A DNA stretch of 64,000 nt from Nannochloropsis salina CCMP1776 (taxonomy: Eukaryota > Sar > Eustigmatophyceae > Eustigmatales > Monodopsidaceae). The stretch spans positions 496,001 through 560,000 of the forward strand of contig SDOX01000001.1 in NCBI GenBank assembly GCA_004565275.1. The letters are read 5' to 3'. Of this stretch, positions 31,773 through 41,578 are shown piece after piece (the first letter of the stretch is position 1; every line of letters starts with the position of its first letter). The notes under the pieces are model-generated. The model worked only from the letters and a program-made list of their open reading frames with translations. It did not search any database and had not been told where the DNA came from. Both the position numbers and the translations under genes were made by a program.

Positions 31773-34397
31773 ATGAAATGGATTCCTGTCGGTTTTTGGG
31801 GTGAGCCTGTCTTCTTTGTTGTTATCTCACCATACGCTCGAACCACTTTTTGCAATTTTCTGGCTAGTTCGGTCAGCCAGCAAGAACAAGTTTTGAAACA
31901 AATTTTGCGATCGCGACCGTGTGATGTGCAGAAAATTGAGGCTTTGCGCAAAGTTATTCGAGACGCCTATGTTGAGTTGCTCTTTCACGACCCGGCGTAT
32001 GCTTCCGGCAAAGACATGGACCAAAGCCTGTGGAAAACCTGCTTTTACCGCAAAATTGAAGAGTTTCGAAAGCAAATCAGGAGGCTTGCTGCGGCTGCTT
32101 CCAGCGTTGACAACAAAGCTTCATGCCAAAAGGCACGCGCCGAATTGCACGACGTATGTACAGCGTTTGGAGATTTTATCGCCGATGCTATCGGTTTCTA
32201 TCAGGACCTTATGGGTCGGTACGAGCGCCTTTATGCCACGCAAAGGGACGTGCGGCCGCCTGAGGCGGAGGGCGATGAAAGCGAATTAGGGGCCGTCTGC
32301 GTGCGTAGCATTCACCGGTGCCTGATCTTTCTGGGGGACCTGGCCCGGTACCGAGAGCTCCACTCCGAGGCCACGCGCAAGGACTGGACGGAGGCGGAGA
32401 AGTGCTACCACCGAGCCATCGACACCATGCCCACGAGCGGGAACCCTCACAACCAGCTGGCCGTTCTTGCTACGTACACGGAGGCCGAGTGCGTCGCCGT
32501 CTACCGCTACTGCAGGGCTGTGCTTTGTGCCAGCCCCTTCCCGACCGCCAAGGAGAACCTGGCCCTCCTCTTTGAGAAGAATCGGCAGAAAATTCCTGAT
32601 CCCTCCACGAAAGACGGCGCCCAGATCCTAGAAGAGGAAGGCCGGATCCGCGATGGTCTGGCGGCGGGAACCATCACAGGCCAGCAGGCGGGCATCGCTC
32701 GTGCGACGATGCTGAAGTCTTTCCTCCTGCGCTTCGTTCGCCTGCACGGCATCCTCTTCCGCTGCCAGCAACGGAAGGAGGCGTCATCAGCAAACGATGA
32801 GGGCGGGGATGAAGGCGTGTTCCCGACCGACGAGGCTCTCCGGCTGCTGCACACAACTCTAGTCGACCTACGGCAACTCCTGAAGATGTCCGCCTTCGGC
32901 GACGGACTGCTCCTGCAAATGGTGGCGATCTGCGTCTTCTCCGTGGTCACGTCGTGGAGAGACGGCCAGGATCCAGAGACCGTGACGGAAGAGAGTTCCG
33001 CCCAGGTTCTGTCTCTGAGCCTGGCTGTGGGGTTGGTGGCCGAGATCGCCGCGTGCGTGCGCACGACCTGTCAGTCCGAGCACACCACGGCCAAGCCCCC
33101 CGGGTCCCGCCTGCTCGGCCCCGTCGTCGTCTTTTGCGACTGGCTGGCGTCGCGGCCGGCGCTCTGGCGTCTTCGCCCTCTGGATCGCTCTAGAACGGCG
33201 ACTGATCGTCGCGTGTCGGAGAAGGAGGCGGAGGCGGCCGTCCGCGAGAACTTTTGGAGGGCTGTCGGCAAAGTCGGGAGCGAGCTGCAGCCCCACCTGC
33301 CCACAAGGGAAAAGGTACAGGGGAAGGACACGCCCCAGCATCTCGTCTGGACGCCACAGGACGGTCGGGTTTTGAAGGAACAGCATGACATCCGGGGGTT
33401 CGAGCCCCTGCACGCTATCTACGGCGCCGCGTTCATGACCAGGCCTAAGCCGGAGCTCGCTCGCCTGGAGGTGGTCTCGGACGAGCTCGCTGCCACATGG
33501 CGGACCCTGCGGCTGCTGCAGTTTTTGAAGAGTGTAGGCGTACAGAGCGGGGCAGTGGGCATGGATAATCACCCTACCACGCCTGGGTGTTGGCTGTTCA
33601 CGTGCAACGGCCGCGAGAATGTTTTCGCTCTTTCATACCCGGATCAAGTAGCCGGCCAACACATTTTTGGAAGCGCTGGTCTGAGGGAGGCACAAGGGAC
33701 GCAGGGAGCAGAGGGGACGAGCAGAGCCCCCATAGGCTTCAAACCCTCTTTCATCAGCCCGTCGGGGGCTGGCGGGCACCTGGATGCATCGCACATTTTG
33801 TACTTACAGCAGCAACACCAGCTCATGGTGCAGCAGCAACAGCTACTTCCCCAGCACCAGCGACTCCCCTCGCTTGACGACTCCTCGCAGCTCCCAAAAG
33901 AGATGGTGGAAGCCATGGTGGGTAGTCTTTTGGACTGCTCTGACTCGGGCCCCCGCCCTCCTTACGCAGCCAGCTGCCGTCCTCTCGACGGCTCTGGACT
34001 TCAAGGGTCCGCTGCTCGTGGTTCTCACGCTGTCCAGGCTCAAGCCGGACCACACGAGAGCAAGGGCTCAAACTCGCATGGAAAACGTACCACGGAGGGC
34101 CGCCCAGAGGGCACATCCTTGACCTCTCAGGTGCTCGAGCGATCTTCGGCTGCTGGCTTGATTGTTGCCAGGGGGTCCGGATTGTCTTTGTTTGCTGATT
34201 TCACCCCAGAAAGCGGGGGCGACAGCCCCACAGCTCCGCCAGAGGGGACGTACAAACCTTTTGGCGGCGGGAGCGGTGTGCTGGGCTTGCCAGGGGCCAA
34301 GCTAGGGGAGGGAGGACGACAATTTGCGGCATCCGAGGGGCGAAATCTGACCACACGGAACCCTTTCTTGGAAGGCGCCTTCAGCTTTATGCCATAG
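31773..34397 (+). CDS. SMG7: SMG7/EST1-like nonsense-mediated decay factor
   Basis: Binds phosphorylated UPF1 through a 14-3-3-like fold and recruits mRNA decay machinery. Single open frame of 874 residues. Family blocks: an N-terminal helical region (KVIRDAYVELLFHDP, LWKTCFYRKIEEF), then CLIFLGDLARYRELHSEAT, then AEKCYHRAIDTMPTSGNPHNQLAVLA and AVLCASPFPTAKENLALLF. These match SMG7's LGDIARYR, YRHAAQLVPSNGQPYNQLAIL and FPFPAASTNL. A helical hairpin region continues to about residue 600 (EPLHAIYGAAF). The C-terminal 250 residues are Gln/Ser/Gly-rich and disordered. No PIN domain is visible, so SMG7 or plain EST1 is likelier than SMG5/6. The first ~35 residues (CNFLASS before QQEQVLKQ) look unlike coding sequence, so the true start may differ. 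Confidence 0.82.
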   Translation: MKWIPVGFWGEPVFFVVISPYARTTFCNFLASSVSQQEQVLKQILRSRPCDVQKIEALRKVIRDAYVELLFHDPAYASGKDMDQSLWKTCFYRKIEEFRKQIRRLAAAASSVDNKASCQKARAELHDVCTAFGDFIADAIGFYQDLMGRYERLYATQRDVRPPEAEGDESELGAVCVRSIHRCLIFLGDLARYRELHSEATRKDWTEAEKCYHRAIDTMPTSGNPHNQLAVLATYTEAECVAVYRYCRAVLCASPFPTAKENLALLFEKNRQKIPDPSTKDGAQILEEEGRIRDGLAAGTITGQQAGIARATMLKSFLLRFVRLHGILFRCQQRKEASSANDEGGDEGVFPTDEALRLLHTTLVDLRQLLKMSAFGDGLLLQMVAICVFSVVTSWRDGQDPETVTEESSAQVLSLSLAVGLVAEIAACVRTTCQSEHTTAKPPGSRLLGPVVVFCDWLASRPALWRLRPLDRSRTATDRRVSEKEAEAAVRENFWRAVGKVGSELQPHLPTREKVQGKDTPQHLVWTPQDGRVLKEQHDIRGFEPLHAIYGAAFMTRPKPELARLEVVSDELAATWRTLRLLQFLKSVGVQSGAVGMDNHPTTPGCWLFTCNGRENVFALSYPDQVAGQHIFGSAGLREAQGTQGAEGTSRAPIGFKPSFISPSGAGGHLDASHILYLQQQHQLMVQQQQLLPQHQRLPSLDDSSQLPKEMVEAMVGSLLDCSDSGPRPPYAASCRPLDGSGLQGSAARGSHAVQAQAGPHESKGSNSHGKRTTEGRPEGTSLTSQVLERSSAAGLIVARGSGLSLFADFTPESGGDSPTAPPEGTYKPFGGGSGVLGLPGAKLGEGGRQFAASEGRNLTTRNPFLEGAFSFMP

Positions 34398-34807
34398 AGC
34401 TTGGGTAATAGAAAGACACGAGAATTCATACAGTGGAGCATGGAGAGTATGTTCCAAGATAAGCAAGGAACTTGGCAAGCGTCGTCACTGCAGCTATGAC
34501 CTGAAGGATGTTTGCAAGTATATGCTTGTATCGCTGGGCGCAAACGCACATACTATACACCATCTCGTATAGAAGGACAGCGAAATAAGAACAGGGGTCC
34601 TGCAGTACCAATGCGGGCATTACTCCCTCCCAAATGTGCATTAAAGAGGAAGTAGGAGTTGTGAAGGAGTGTGAAGATCATGAATGAGCGCTGAGTGTAC
34701 TTTCCCCCCTGATCCTCATTTTTGGCACAATTGTGTAAAAGTATGCGACAAGATCCGTAATAGTAGGGGAGTCACTTGAAGTTGACGAGGTGTAGACTTT
34801 TGGAAGA

Positions 34808-34834
34808 TTTTGTGTCACAAACGGCGACACAAAA
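34808..34834. repeat. Inverted repeat, 9-bp arms
   Basis: Arms TTTTGTGTC (34808-34816) and GACACAAAA (34826-34834) are perfectly complementary around a 9-nt loop. It is one of several hairpin-forming sequences in this gap and could form a stem in RNA or a protein site in DNA. Function unknown. Confidence 0.5.
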
Positions 34835-34875
34835 ATGTATCATTTGGGCTCTATGTTTTTTAGGAGACCATCACG

Positions 34876-34885
34876 CCCACGTGGG
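34876..34885. promoter_or_regulatory. G-box palindrome CCCACGTGGG
   Basis: A 10-bp perfect palindrome with the CACGTG core bound by bZIP and bHLH factors in plants and algae. It is followed at 34895-34911 by a 6-bp stem with a 5-nt loop. It lies over 1 kb from the next gene start, so a regulatory role is only a possibility. Confidence 0.3.
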
Positions 34886-34951
34886 TCCGTAAGATGGGAA
34901 GTTTATTCCCACTTTTGAAATTAAAAAAATCAAGAAATAGTGAGAAGTCAC

Positions 34952-34972
34952 GAAACTTTCCAAAAAAGTTTC
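34952..34972. repeat. Inverted repeat, 8-bp arms
   Basis: Arms GAAACTTT (34952-34959) and AAAGTTTC (34965-34972) with a 5-nt loop. Smaller stems lie at 35026-35040 (AAAAAG/CTTTTT) and 35169-35201 (CTGAAAAA/TTTTTCAG). No poly-T tract marks it as a Pol III terminator. Confidence 0.45.
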
Positions 34973-35929
34973 TATGAATAAAAGCAAGAATACCTGTTGA
35001 AGGCCGAGATGGTGTTCTGCTCGCGAAAAAGAGGCTTTTTGGGACACCTTTTTTGTGGCGATTACGACCTAATCTTCATCTACCCTAAAAATCATATTTC
35101 TTTTTATTCAAACTAGATTTTTGAAAATTATTATTGTGTTCAGGCCCCTGATTTGTGGCCTAACATGACTGAAAAAAGACGTCCGAAAGCTTGTTTTTCA
35201 GACGTGCGAGTCCGATGGAGTCTCAGGATGTGCGACCCATGTCGCGGAAGTCAAGGCGAACCAAGGGTCGGCAATACGTGTACCAGGGCCAAGGCATAAG
35301 GCATAATACAAGTCCGTGGAAAAAATCAAATCTTTTCATACATTATTAACCACCGTTTCACAATAATGAAACCCAAATGAGCTGCAAACTGCCAACTGTT
35401 GACACGCCCCTTCACGGTGACCCTCCTTCGCGAGAAAGTCGTGTGACTTACTTTCAGGGCAAATAAGATTTCCTTGGCAAATCCTTTGTATCATGATAGC
35501 TGTTCCATCAAATATCAACAGCATGCTGAACCTGTGGATCTATAAATTACCACCAAGTCACCAAGACACAGATTTTTTGGCCCTTGTCGGCGTCCGGCGC
35601 CCGGAGATTGATGATGATTGTGATGGAAAAGACTTCATAGGGGGGGCGCGGTGCCGTGCTGGGGTGCCTTTAGAAAACATGAAGCATTTTTTATGCCTAC
35701 GGGTTCGCGAAGCTCTGGCTGTTGACATGCATGTGTGTTAATCACGGGCACCTCAAAGAAGTGATGGACTGTCCGAAAGTTGCGCTAGTTCAACCGTGAG
35801 GACGCATGTGTGACACGCGAAACTGTGAGGCAATCACCTTCGTGGGGTTGTAGTTTGGCGTTTCCCACCCGCTTCACACTGAAAAGTTCCCATCACCAAT
35901 CATAGGCCGTTGTCGGAGCGTCAAATCCA

Positions 35930-37963
35930 ATGCTTACGTGGCACAGGCTTGTGGGGCTGCTTGTGATTTTAGCCTTCCTTACAGCCAGCACCTACGGACA
36001 GGCGCACATAGCTGCCAAGGAAAATGAGCTGTCCCCAGGCCGCCGGCGTCTGAAGGCTCTGAAGTCATTCGATAGCAAACTTCCCGACGTGAGAAATACT
36101 GTAGCGTCTCAGTCTGAAGATCGAAAAAGCAATGAGACCGATGCTTTGGGAACAGATCCAAAGAGCGCAAAGGCGGCTGTGGGTCAGAGAGGAGAGGAGG
36201 AAGAGGCGGAAGCAGAGGATAATGCGGCCACCGCGTCAGAGGCCGGCAACACAAAGCCTCACGTGAAAGCAGGCGAGGAAGAATCAGAAAAGGGAGACGA
36301 GGAAACAGAGGAAGAAGGGGGCACGGCGAAGAAGCCCGCAGAACCTTCTTTAGACAAGACTAAGGAAGTTAAAGAGGACGAGAAGCCCTCTGGAAGTGAA
36401 CAGGACGGATCTGCCAGAAAAGACGAGGAGCGCCAAAAGTCCTCTGGTCTTTCATCTTCGACTGACGAAAGCCCGGCCGAGACAGACGGCGCGTCTCTGG
36501 AACAGGGTAAAGACTCCGCGTCTACGGACAAGGGAGGCGAAGAGGAGGTAAAGGCCGGTGAGGAGGAGGCGGAGGAGGATGCCGAGGAGGAAATGAACAG
36601 AGACGACGGGGTTGGTGAACATGCACACGCACAGGGGGCTTCAACGACAAAAGGGGAGAACGAAGTTCCGGCCGGTGAGCAGGACGAGGTGCCCGAGGTC
36701 CCAGGCGCGGAGGCCCGGGGGGAGGAAGGGGAGAAAGGAGAGAAGGAGAAGGCTCGTGGAGAGGACGGGGTCCCGTCGGGCAAGGGGACGATGGATGCAG
36801 AGGGAGCGTCACCAGCACGGGACTCTTCTGAGGCCTCTCACGGAAAGGATGGGGCGCCTGCTCCAAAAGCCGGCGTGGAGCCCCCAACCGAGCTTGAGTC
36901 ACAGGTGGCGGAAGGCAACTCTCAGGAGGACACTCAGCTTCCTGAGGAAACAGAATCCTCCTCCTCTGAAGGAAATATGTCTAGGACAAACACAGGCGAA
37001 GAACTCGGTGAGGCTGACGCGCAGGTCGGCCCCGGGAAAGCCGAAAAGACGAGCACAAAGAGCGCGGAAGAGGCCTCAGCGCCGGAAAAGGCAGAGTCCG
37101 TCGGCCTGCCTCCTGTGGTAGCGGGCGCAGTGGAGGACTGTGATGATCTAGAGACCTGCAATGGGCACGGGAAGTGCGAGAAGGACGGAAGCTGCCGGTG
37201 CTTCCCCCCCTACACAGGGCATTCCTGCCTCCGCGACGCGTGCTTGGACATCTGGGACTGCAACGAGTGCGTAGGGTCGTCACTGGGCTGCTACTTTTCG
37301 GAGGGAGAATGCCGGGGCGACGGTCTCATGTCACGCGAGGAGTCCACATGCCGACCCGCGTGGCTGGCGACTGTGTTGACGTACCTTCAGTTCGGCGTCT
37401 TCTTCGGTGTGGTTCTCATGGTAGCGGGCTGTCTGGTGTGGAGAAGCCGTCGCGCCGGTTTCGATGGCCGCTCGGGCACTGGCTTTGTTCGCATACCCAC
37501 GGCGGGGCCCGAGGGTGGTGAGGACTGGAACTGGGACCCTGAGGAAGACAACGTGGAGCTTCTCAAGCCGCGCGGTGAGGGTGAGAAGGACGATGTTGGG
37601 GCGCCCACAGCCCAATCCACGAAAACCGGTATCTACGCCCTCTTCCGCTCGAGTCCCGCGTCTGCTGCCCCGCCACGCAAGAGCTCCTCTGCTGTTGCCG
37701 GAGAAATCGCATTGCGGCGTGTGTCGGAGGGGCATGAGCTGCCCTCGGCGGACGATCTGTTCGCAGAACTCGGCATGGAGGCCCAGCCCCACTTCACACT
37801 CAAGATGGCAAAGTTCGAAGAGAGGGAGGCGGACTCCGGCCACTCAAGTAGGGGCACACGTAGCAGCCGGCTGTCGGCGGCGGGTTGCAGTCCTGTAAAG
37901 AGCAGCACGGGAGGAGGAGCGCCAGGGCCCGGCTGGGTGGATGATGATGACTTGGACATGTAG
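35930..37963 (+). CDS. Acidic type I membrane protein with EGF-like domain
   Basis: Single-exon gene for 677 residues. Residues 1-23 are a signal peptide (LVGLLVILAFLTASTYGQ). Residues ~50-395 are a long Glu/Ser/Ala/Lys-rich stretch, strongly acidic and surely disordered. Near 402-434 is a complete six-cysteine EGF-like module (CDDLETCNGHGKCEKDGSC, then CFPPYTGHSC). A second Cys-rich PSI-like stretch (CLDIWDCNECVGSSLGC) follows. One transmembrane helix lies at about 480-504 (FGVFFGVVLMVAGCLVW), leaving a ~170-residue cytoplasmic tail with Ser- and Arg-rich segments. The layout suggests a cell-surface or endomembrane receptor, or an adhesion protein linked to the wall. No catalytic domain is seen. 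The family is not recognised beyond EGF. The simple-sequence coding tract could hide small length errors. Confidence 0.75.
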   Translation: MLTWHRLVGLLVILAFLTASTYGQAHIAAKENELSPGRRRLKALKSFDSKLPDVRNTVASQSEDRKSNETDALGTDPKSAKAAVGQRGEEEEAEAEDNAATASEAGNTKPHVKAGEEESEKGDEETEEEGGTAKKPAEPSLDKTKEVKEDEKPSGSEQDGSARKDEERQKSSGLSSSTDESPAETDGASLEQGKDSASTDKGGEEEVKAGEEEAEEDAEEEMNRDDGVGEHAHAQGASTTKGENEVPAGEQDEVPEVPGAEARGEEGEKGEKEKARGEDGVPSGKGTMDAEGASPARDSSEASHGKDGAPAPKAGVEPPTELESQVAEGNSQEDTQLPEETESSSSEGNMSRTNTGEELGEADAQVGPGKAEKTSTKSAEEASAPEKAESVGLPPVVAGAVEDCDDLETCNGHGKCEKDGSCRCFPPYTGHSCLRDACLDIWDCNECVGSSLGCYFSEGECRGDGLMSREESTCRPAWLATVLTYLQFGVFFGVVLMVAGCLVWRSRRAGFDGRSGTGFVRIPTAGPEGGEDWNWDPEEDNVELLKPRGEGEKDDVGAPTAQSTKTGIYALFRSSPASAAPPRKSSSAVAGEIALRRVSEGHELPSADDLFAELGMEAQPHFTLKMAKFEEREADSGHSSRGTRSSRLSAAGCSPVKSSTGGGAPGPGWVDDDDLDM

Positions 37964-38341
37964 GCGTTTCAAGGACGGGGGCCTGAGGAACGCTCAAACG
38001 CGACTGAGCAGATATTGCCTTCATGCATCTCCGTCCTCTCTTTCCTTCCTTCCTGTATCGCCAGTACTGTAGTGTACTTTACGAACGTGAACAAATAGAG
38101 CAGAACCTTGCGGTGGGACAATGCCCGTGCAGAAATAGAGGGCGCACGGGAAGAGTGGCATCTTGTGCAGAGCCATCCCGTCAGGTGGCCAATCAAAGAC
38201 AACATTTACATGAGACTCGATGTTCTAGCGATGCTTCACTTTTCATTTGAATTTAAATTTGATTTAGGCACGGAGATGGGTGACAATTCTCTCATGGCCA
38301 ATTTCTCTATACACTTTAGCTGTTCTGGGACCGGGGGTCTA
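37964..38341. other. Intergenic between convergent genes
   Basis: 378 bp contain the 3' ends of the EGF-domain gene and the TMEM175-like gene. Nothing else seen. Confidence 0.45.
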
Positions 38342-40806
38342 TCAAATGTGTGCGCTATCTCTGAAGTGGACATATTTATCGCGATTTGGATCCCCCGACA
38401 CTGCTCGCGATTCGTGTCTGTCGCCCTCCTTGTACTCCCCCCCTTCCATCACTCCCAAGAGCCTCTCTGCCCCCTCCTCCGATTCTCCCACAGAGGAGAC
38501 AAGCGACTCTTCACGTACGGTTTCCAATTTGGAGGACGGAGACACCTTCGCAGGTAGAAAAGGTGGATATCCATGCTGCTCCTGCTGGTGTTGCTGGAGT
38601 TGCCTCTGGATTTTTCGAATCTTTCGGGCAGCGCGGGGCCGCAGAATCCGGTGCTCGGCGGTGTAGACGAAAAAGGTGAGCAGAAAGGCGGCGGGAGTGT
38701 ACGGGCTTGTCTCTCTCGCGAATTGTAGGGATGCGGTCAACAGTGTGAGGAAGAAAGCCATGACGGGGAGGATGCTGGCGCTGCCGATCTCGTACTCGTC
38801 CCGGATGGCTTGCAAACGCCGCAGCAAATTTGAGTCGATTCCCCTGCCTTGCGCGAGGCAAGAGGGCTCTTGAAAGAGACGAGGCGCGCGCCTAGGCATC
38901 AGCCTATCATCCACGTCGTCCTTTTTCTCGATTTCCTGACTTGAGCGTGGGCTGTCCGCCGGCGAGGCCAGGATGTTTCCGGGTATGATCCCCATTCCGC
39001 AGGCGATTGGTCGGCCCAGCATCTCCGAGAGCAGGGTTTCAGCGCTTTCGTTGATACCGTCCGGTGCTTCGGCGAGTGGTGCCGCTTGCAGTGCTGCCAT
39101 CAGGAGGAAGAGAAGCAAAAGACTGGCGACGAGCAAGAAGGCCGCGCCTGTGGTGAGCGAAGCGGGGTGGTGGCCCCAGGAGGGGTCTAGGATGGTGGAG
39201 AGCGTGGGGATGAAGGCGACCGAGAGGCAGACCAGGCTGTTGATGGCAAGGAGCCGCTCGTTGAAGACGGAAATCTTGGCGACAATGTTTTGATGCGAGC
39301 GGTGAAGCACGGCCACCACGTGGAAGCAATAGATGTAGTTGACAAGGCTGGGCCACACCGAGCCTCCGTGCTGCCCGCCCCCCGCCTCGGCACCCTCGTC
39401 GGCGCGCAAAAGCCCGCTCAACACCTCAATCATCAGCCCTGTCGCTGCAGCTGCGTAGACGCCGTCCGAGAAGATCTCCACCCGCACCCGCGGGACGGCA
39501 CCATCGAAAAGCACGGCGCTGCGTGGCCCCAGCCACATCTGCAGGATCCGAAAATTGATTCGAAGCGCGAGGCACAGCCAGTAAATCAGCACGCCCACGA
39601 CGAAAAGGACAGCTGCAACCCTGACGTGACCTGGGCGAAAGGCTTGCTTGTAGTCGTCCGTCAAGATGTCCAGGTGCTCCACCCGCGCGAGGAGCGAGGC
39701 CCCCGCTGTGACGAGCCCGACCTGGAATAGGGCGAGCGTCAGAGCCAGGTCACGCTGCTGCCATCCTTTCCTTTCCTGGACGCCCAGGCGTAAAGCTGAA
39801 AGGCGTTGGGTGGCTGAGGAGAGCCAGTGGGAAGCGACCCCGACCAGGAGGAGAACGCAAGCCCAGAGCCCGAGGTAAAGGAGGTGGCCCGTGGCGGTCG
39901 CGGGCACGAAGAGGATGACAAAGTGAAAGGGAAGCAGCGTCATGGAGGCGATCCATAACACATTAATTTGGGGCAGTTTCTCATCCACGTGCTCCAAGCG
40001 GCAAAAATCTTGGCAGTGAATTTCCCTACCACACAAGTCATGCACCAAGAGGAACAGGCGTAAAGAGAAGAATTGGAGTCGAGCGAGCGACCTTGCGGCG
40101 AACGGACACCAAAAACACAAACACAATGACATCGATACGTGGAGCACGGCAAAGCGGGTTGGTTGCCTCACGCCCACACCCTTCAGTCAGTAGGAATCGG
40201 GGAACACAACAAAGACGATCAAGGCCTTACAGAGAGGCAAAGGGCCATATATGCATATCAGACGTCATAACTTCATAAGATATGCTCAACATTCGCGTCA
40301 TCGTTCGATCGTTGAACACTGAGCATTGATGTTGTGAAGAAGACCTGCATCTCCTCACCAGAAAATAACGCATCTCTTAGGCGGCACTTGCTCGGTTAAA
40401 AAAAATGAGAGGTCCTTCACACCCAGTCAACCCCCGACACTACTCACCACAGCCGACTCAAAATGAAGAAAGTGGTAACAAAAGGAACCAAACGCACCGG
40501 GTTGAAGTTGCGTGTTCCATTTGCCCAGAGCGGGACGGCACAAGATGTGCATATAATAGCTAGAATGGCGTCCGTAAATGCCATGATCCTAGCAAAGATG
40601 GCGTAGTCATCGCCAAATAGGGGGTTTACGCTTGCGGAATTAGCATTTCGGGTATATGAAAGCTCCAATCTATCCCATCTCGAAAGTTACACATGCATAC
40701 ACAAGCCTCGCGCCCTCATCCAGTCTTTTGTTTGCATCCCCATGTGTCCTCACCTGTCCGAATCTTGCAATCTTCCCATACGCCCACTGACAAGGATACT
40801 CTGCAT
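38342..40806 (-). CDS. TMEM175-like potassium/proton channel
   Basis: TMEM175 is the K+ and H+ leak channel of endolysosomes, with a two-repeat pore and the signature R-x3-F-S-D in the first helix of each repeat. Three exons fit phase: 40754-40806, 40448-40669 and 38342-40025, giving 652 residues (human 504). Repeat 1 has RIMAFTDAILAII (R45, F49-T50-D51; Thr for Ser). Repeat 2 has RVEIFSDGVYAAAATGLMIE near residue 275. The segment after the exon 2/3 join (HVDEKLPQINVLWIASMTLLPF) matches TMEM175's region before helix 3. Roughly twelve hydrophobic helices can be counted. A polar loop (about 440-515) and a charged C-terminal tail with a Gln-rich stretch are extra. Ion selectivity and compartment are inferred from the family. 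Confidence 0.78.
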
Positions 40807-41578
40807 GCCCCAGCTACCCAAAGTAGGCAGCGCGGAGTCGCTATTACTCCTCTGAAGTAGTGGCTCGTTCATGATGGACAAACTGAGAGGCCCATTACAC
40901 GCGGATTAAAAATTTGGTGTCCGATGGCTTGGGTCAAAATCGGAGCCTGCCTCTTAACGACGCGTTCGATGCAAGTATACGAGGCTCAGGCGAAACCTAC
41001 ATGAATTTGAGCGTGAGAACTACGAGTCCAGTGATTTTCCCGTGTACGCAGCACTGCGTCGCAGACGATCTCCGCGCTCGGTCGTCGGCTGGACGATCCG
41101 ATCCTTTGGGGGGGGGAGGTTAGAATGCCACATTCCGCAAACTTGGTTTGGGGGCATTTGCGATTAAAGCTTTGTGTACTCGGAGAAGATGAAGTCGCTT
41201 AAGCCCTGAGTCCTTCAACGGGTTGCGGACACGCGAGGATCCTCATTTGAACTCGAACTCCCATAACTTTCTCTTTCCATATCTAGGTAGCCCGGCCGAC
41301 GGTTTCTCTCTTCTTGTAGGCCTTCGAAAGCGATTGCATTCCACAGGTAATGGCCAGATTCGTCATGTTCTAATGAAAATTCATAGGGAAAACTGAGATT
41401 TCAAAGCGGCGTGATTGATATTTCTTTTTAACAGTGCTAGTAAGAACCTCGTCCATCTAAGCAAAATGGTGGTGCTATCAACAAATCGTATTTTTGTTAG
41501 TTGATTTCTTGTATGTAGGAAACTATTGTATACACAAATTGATTACCGCAAGTATCAACTACATTTCTGCGCATCGGG
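40807..41578. other. Intergenic between two minus-strand genes
   Basis: About 770 bp hold the promoter of the TMEM175-like gene and the 3' UTR of the D27-like gene. A run of eight G lies near 41108. Only short frames without resemblance are present. Confidence 0.45.

Larger units (their letters stand above)
34398..35929. other. 1.5 kb AT-rich non-coding gap with hairpins
   Basis: The longest gene-free stretch in the window. No open frame has family resemblance or the codon use of the neighbours. From about 34800 to 35200 there are several perfect inverted repeats, listed separately, and one G-box-type palindrome. It must contain the 3' UTR of the SMG7-like gene and the promoter of the EGF-domain gene. 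I see no tRNA or rRNA signature. Confidence 0.5.

Noticed and set aside
40807-41578. Looked for tRNA or mobile element in this gap
   Set aside because: No cloverleaf, terminal repeats or transposase-like frame found.
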